6,609 nucleotides of DNA from Clostridiales bacterium (lineage in GTDB: Bacteria; Bacillota; Clostridia; Lutisporales; Lutisporaceae): assembly GCA_012842725.1 (NCBI GenBank), contig DUSG01000163.1, positions 1 to 6,609 of the forward strand, read 5' to 3'. The notes under the pieces were generated by a model. The model searched no databases, had not been told where the DNA came from, and worked only from the letters and a program-made list of their open reading frames with translations. A program made the translations under genes and the position numbers. Positions 4,488 through 6,609 of the stretch are shown here, one piece after another. Positions within the stretch are counted from its first letter, which is position 1. Every line of letters begins with the position of its first letter.

Positions 4488-6569
4488 ATGAAAGATTATA
4501 AAACCGAAAACCTAAGAAACGTTTGTCTGTTAGGACATTCAGGCTCTGGAAAGACAAGTATCGGAGAGGCTATGCTGTTTAACACAGGAGTTTTGGACAG
4601 ATTTGGTAAAGTCGATGACGGTACAACTACTTTGGATTATGATCCTGAAGAAATTAAAAGAAAGATTTCCATTAGTGCAGCTATAGGCCCATGTGACTGG
4701 AATGACATCAGAATCAATGTTGTTGACACTCCAGGTTATTTTGATTTTGTGGGTGAAGTGGTATCAAGCCTTAATGTTTGTGATGCAGCCGTTATAGCTG
4801 TAGACAGTGTTTCCGGAGTGGAAGTTGGAACTGAAAAAGCCTGGGACATGGTTTACGAGAAAGGCTTACCATCAATGTTTTTCATAAATAAAATGGATAG
4901 AGAAAATGCAAACTTCTCCAAAGTATTTGAGCAATTGAGAGAAGTTTTTGGAAATAAATTGATTCCTATAACCATACCTATCGGAGCAGAATCAAATTAT
5001 AAAGGTATAATAGATCTGATAGATATGAAAGCCAGAATGAATGAAGGTAATAAGATAGTTGAAAAGGATATTCCTTCTGGTTATGAAGATCAGATAGAAG
5101 AATTCAGAAATATGATAATTGAAGCTGCCGCTCAAACTGATGAATCTCTTATGGATAAATATTTCAGCGGTGAAGAATTGACTAAAGATGAGATAATTAA
5201 AGGCTTAAGATTAGGTGTTATTTCAGGAGATACGGTTTTAGTACTATGTGGTTCTTCCTTAAAGAATTCTGGTGTTGTAACTTTGATGAATGCGATACAG
5301 AACTTCTTCCCATCACCTGCAGAAACTGATGGATATACAGTAAAAGATTTAAAAACTGATAAGGAAGAAAAGAGAAAATATGATACAAATCTTCCTTTAA
5401 GCATCAGGGTATTCAAAACAGTGGCAGACCCATTTGTAGGTAAGATTTCAATGTTTAAGGTTATGTCAGGTTCTGTTACTGCAGATAGCGAAGTTTACAA
5501 CGCAAGCAAAGAGAAAAAGGAAAGATTAAGCGGATTATTCCTTCTTAGAGGTAAAAAGCAGATTCCTATGACAAAGCTAGTAGCCGGTGATATTGGTGCA
5601 GTTGCAAAACTACAGTTTACAACAACAGGAGACACATTATGCGATCCTCAGAATCCGGTAATGTTCGAACCTATCCAATTCCCTGAACCCAATATTTCCA
5701 TGGCTGTAGAATTGAAAAATAAAGGTGATGAAGACAAGATAGGTAGCGGTCTCCAGAGGCTCATGGAAGAAGATCCTACATTAAAAGTAGAGAAAAATCA
5801 AGAAACAAGACAGACACTAATATCCGGATTGGGAGAACAGCATCTTGAAATCGTGACAAAGAAACTACAAAGCAAATTTGGTGTAGAAGTAACATTGAGT
5901 GAACCAAAGGTTCCATATAGAGAAACTATTAAGAAATCTGCTAAGGCTGAAGGAAAACATAAGAAACAATCCGGCGGACATGGACAGTACGGACATGTAT
6001 GGATTGAATTTGAACCCATTCTGGATGGCAGTGCAGAATTTGAATTTGTAGATAAAATAGTAGGCGGTGTGGTACCAAGACAGTATATACCTGCTGTTGA
6101 AAAAGGTTTGAGAGAAGCTATGCAGGAAGGAGTTTTAGCAGGATATCCGGTAGTAAACGTAAGATGTACATTATATGATGGTTCATATCACCCTGTAGAT
6201 TCAGCTGAATTGCCTTTCAAGATAGCAGCCGCTCTGGCCTATAAGAAAGGTATGGCTGAAGCAAATCCTGTTCTTTTGGAACCAATATACACTGTTGAGG
6301 TATTAGTGCCTGATCAATATATGGGAGATATTATCGGTGACTTAAATAAAAAGAGAGGAAGAGTCTTGGGTATGGAACCTTGCGGAAAACTGCAAAAGAT
6401 TACTGCAGAGGTTCCTCTGGCAGAAATGTTTAAATATGCTACAGATTTAAGGTCCATGACTCAAGCAAGAGGTAGCTTCAGCATGAAGTTTGCAAGATAT
6501 GAAGAGGTACCTGCTCAAATAGCTCAAAAGGTTATTGAAGCAGCAAATAAGGAAAGGGAAAAAGAATAA
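4488..6569 (+). CDS. fusA2: EF-G-like translational GTPase, EF-G2 / FusA2 type
   Basis: The 693-residue protein has the full EF-G layout. The G domain has P-loop GHSGSGKTS (16-24), KRKISI in the switch I position (57-62), DTPGYFDF (80-87), NKMD (134-137) and CGSS (254-257). Domain II spans about 303-385, domain III about 400-475, domain IV about 476-595 with GGHGQYGHV (496-504) and YHPVDSAELPFKIA (567-580), and domain V about 596-690. It differs from canonical translocase EF-G at diagnostic places: GHSGSGKT instead of GHIDAGKT, RKISI instead of RGITI, and Tyr84 where EF-G has the catalytic histidine of DTPGH. These place it in the EF-G2-type paralogue group, represented by a second EF-G of Thermus thermophilus, whose cellular role is unsettled. 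The ATG at 4488 is preceded by AAGGGGG (4472-4478). No rRNA or ribosomal protein genes are adjacent, unlike true fusA in the str operon. Confidence 0.88.
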   Translation: MKDYKTENLRNVCLLGHSGSGKTSIGEAMLFNTGVLDRFGKVDDGTTTLDYDPEEIKRKISISAAIGPCDWNDIRINVVDTPGYFDFVGEVVSSLNVCDAAVIAVDSVSGVEVGTEKAWDMVYEKGLPSMFFINKMDRENANFSKVFEQLREVFGNKLIPITIPIGAESNYKGIIDLIDMKARMNEGNKIVEKDIPSGYEDQIEEFRNMIIEAAAQTDESLMDKYFSGEELTKDEIIKGLRLGVISGDTVLVLCGSSLKNSGVVTLMNAIQNFFPSPAETDGYTVKDLKTDKEEKRKYDTNLPLSIRVFKTVADPFVGKISMFKVMSGSVTADSEVYNASKEKKERLSGLFLLRGKKQIPMTKLVAGDIGAVAKLQFTTTGDTLCDPQNPVMFEPIQFPEPNISMAVELKNKGDEDKIGSGLQRLMEEDPTLKVEKNQETRQTLISGLGEQHLEIVTKKLQSKFGVEVTLSEPKVPYRETIKKSAKAEGKHKKQSGGHGQYGHVWIEFEPILDGSAEFEFVDKIVGGVVPRQYIPAVEKGLREAMQEGVLAGYPVVNVRCTLYDGSYHPVDSAELPFKIAAALAYKKGMAEANPVLLEPIYTVEVLVPDQYMGDIIGDLNKKRGRVLGMEPCGKLQKITAEVPLAEMFKYATDLRSMTQARGSFSMKFARYEEVPAQIAQKVIEAANKEREKE

Positions 6570-6586
6570 TATAATAAGTCAAAAAT

Positions 6587-6609
6587 ACGGTAAATCATGG
6601 ATTTACCGT
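6587..6609 (+). terminator. Intrinsic terminator stem after the EF-G-like gene, cut at the window edge
   Basis: ACGGTAAATC (6587-6596) and GATTTACCGT (6600-6609) form a perfect 10-bp stem with a three-base ATG loop, 17 bases after the stop codon. The window ends on the last base of the stem, so the expected U-tract is not visible. The A-run at 6581-6585 before the stem would give a U-tract on the other strand, so it may work in both directions. Confidence 0.75.

Noticed and set aside
5132..5416. Open frame of 94 codons antisense to the EF-G-like gene
   Set aside because: It lies wholly inside a conserved gene and its product is low in recognisable features; it is most simply a shadow of the real coding frame.
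4488..6569. Canonical elongation factor G (fusA) or a TetM-type ribosomal protection protein
   Set aside because: The P-loop, switch I and switch II differ from canonical EF-G, and there is no str-operon context. The full EF-G2-like pattern fits better than tetracycline resistance proteins.
1..6609. CRISPR arrays, tRNA or rRNA genes
   Set aside because: No regularly spaced direct repeats, cloverleaf-like segments or rRNA-like stretches were seen on either strand.

Overview
The window is AT-rich and looks like an anaerobic Firmicute of the Clostridia/Tissierellia kind. The basis is its base composition, strong GGAGG-type ribosome binding sites, ferredoxin-dependent 2-oxoacid metabolism and an EF-G paralogue. 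No marker allows a genus or species call. Four full-length protein genes are secure: an aminotransferase, the two subunits of a 2-oxoacid:ferredoxin oxidoreductase, and an EF-G-like GTPase.

Layout from left to right. Positions 1-120 look like the left end of an insertion sequence, probably IS3 family. It carries the first 18 codons of a transposase OrfA reading leftward out of the window. Positions 149-2676 hold korB and korA on the minus strand, with a 4-base ATGA overlap and korA upstream. Positions about 2680-2970, upstream of korA, hold no recognised gene. This stretch can fold into an enclosed multi-hairpin structure, has a terminator-like hairpin just before the korA ribosome binding site, and also contains a 59-codon open frame of doubtful coding status. 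Positions 3020-4258 hold a class I aminotransferase on the minus strand. Positions 4259-4487 form a divergent promoter region. Positions 4488-6569 hold the EF-G-like gene on the plus strand, followed by a perfect 10-bp terminator stem that ends exactly at the window edge.

How the genes may work together (inference). The aminotransferase would convert an amino acid to its 2-oxoacid. KorAB would then decarboxylate the 2-oxoacid oxidatively with CoA, giving an acyl-CoA, CO2 and reduced ferredoxin. This is the usual opening of amino-acid fermentation. The three genes share a strand, but an untranslated or barely translated structured region separates the aminotransferase from korA. The EF-G-like gene is divergent and functionally unrelated.

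The two points most worth following are the possible structured leader or attenuator upstream of korA, and the insertion-sequence end. At that end, a hairpin would mask the transposase ribosome binding site in transcripts arriving from the kor operon, but not in transcripts from the element's own predicted promoter.
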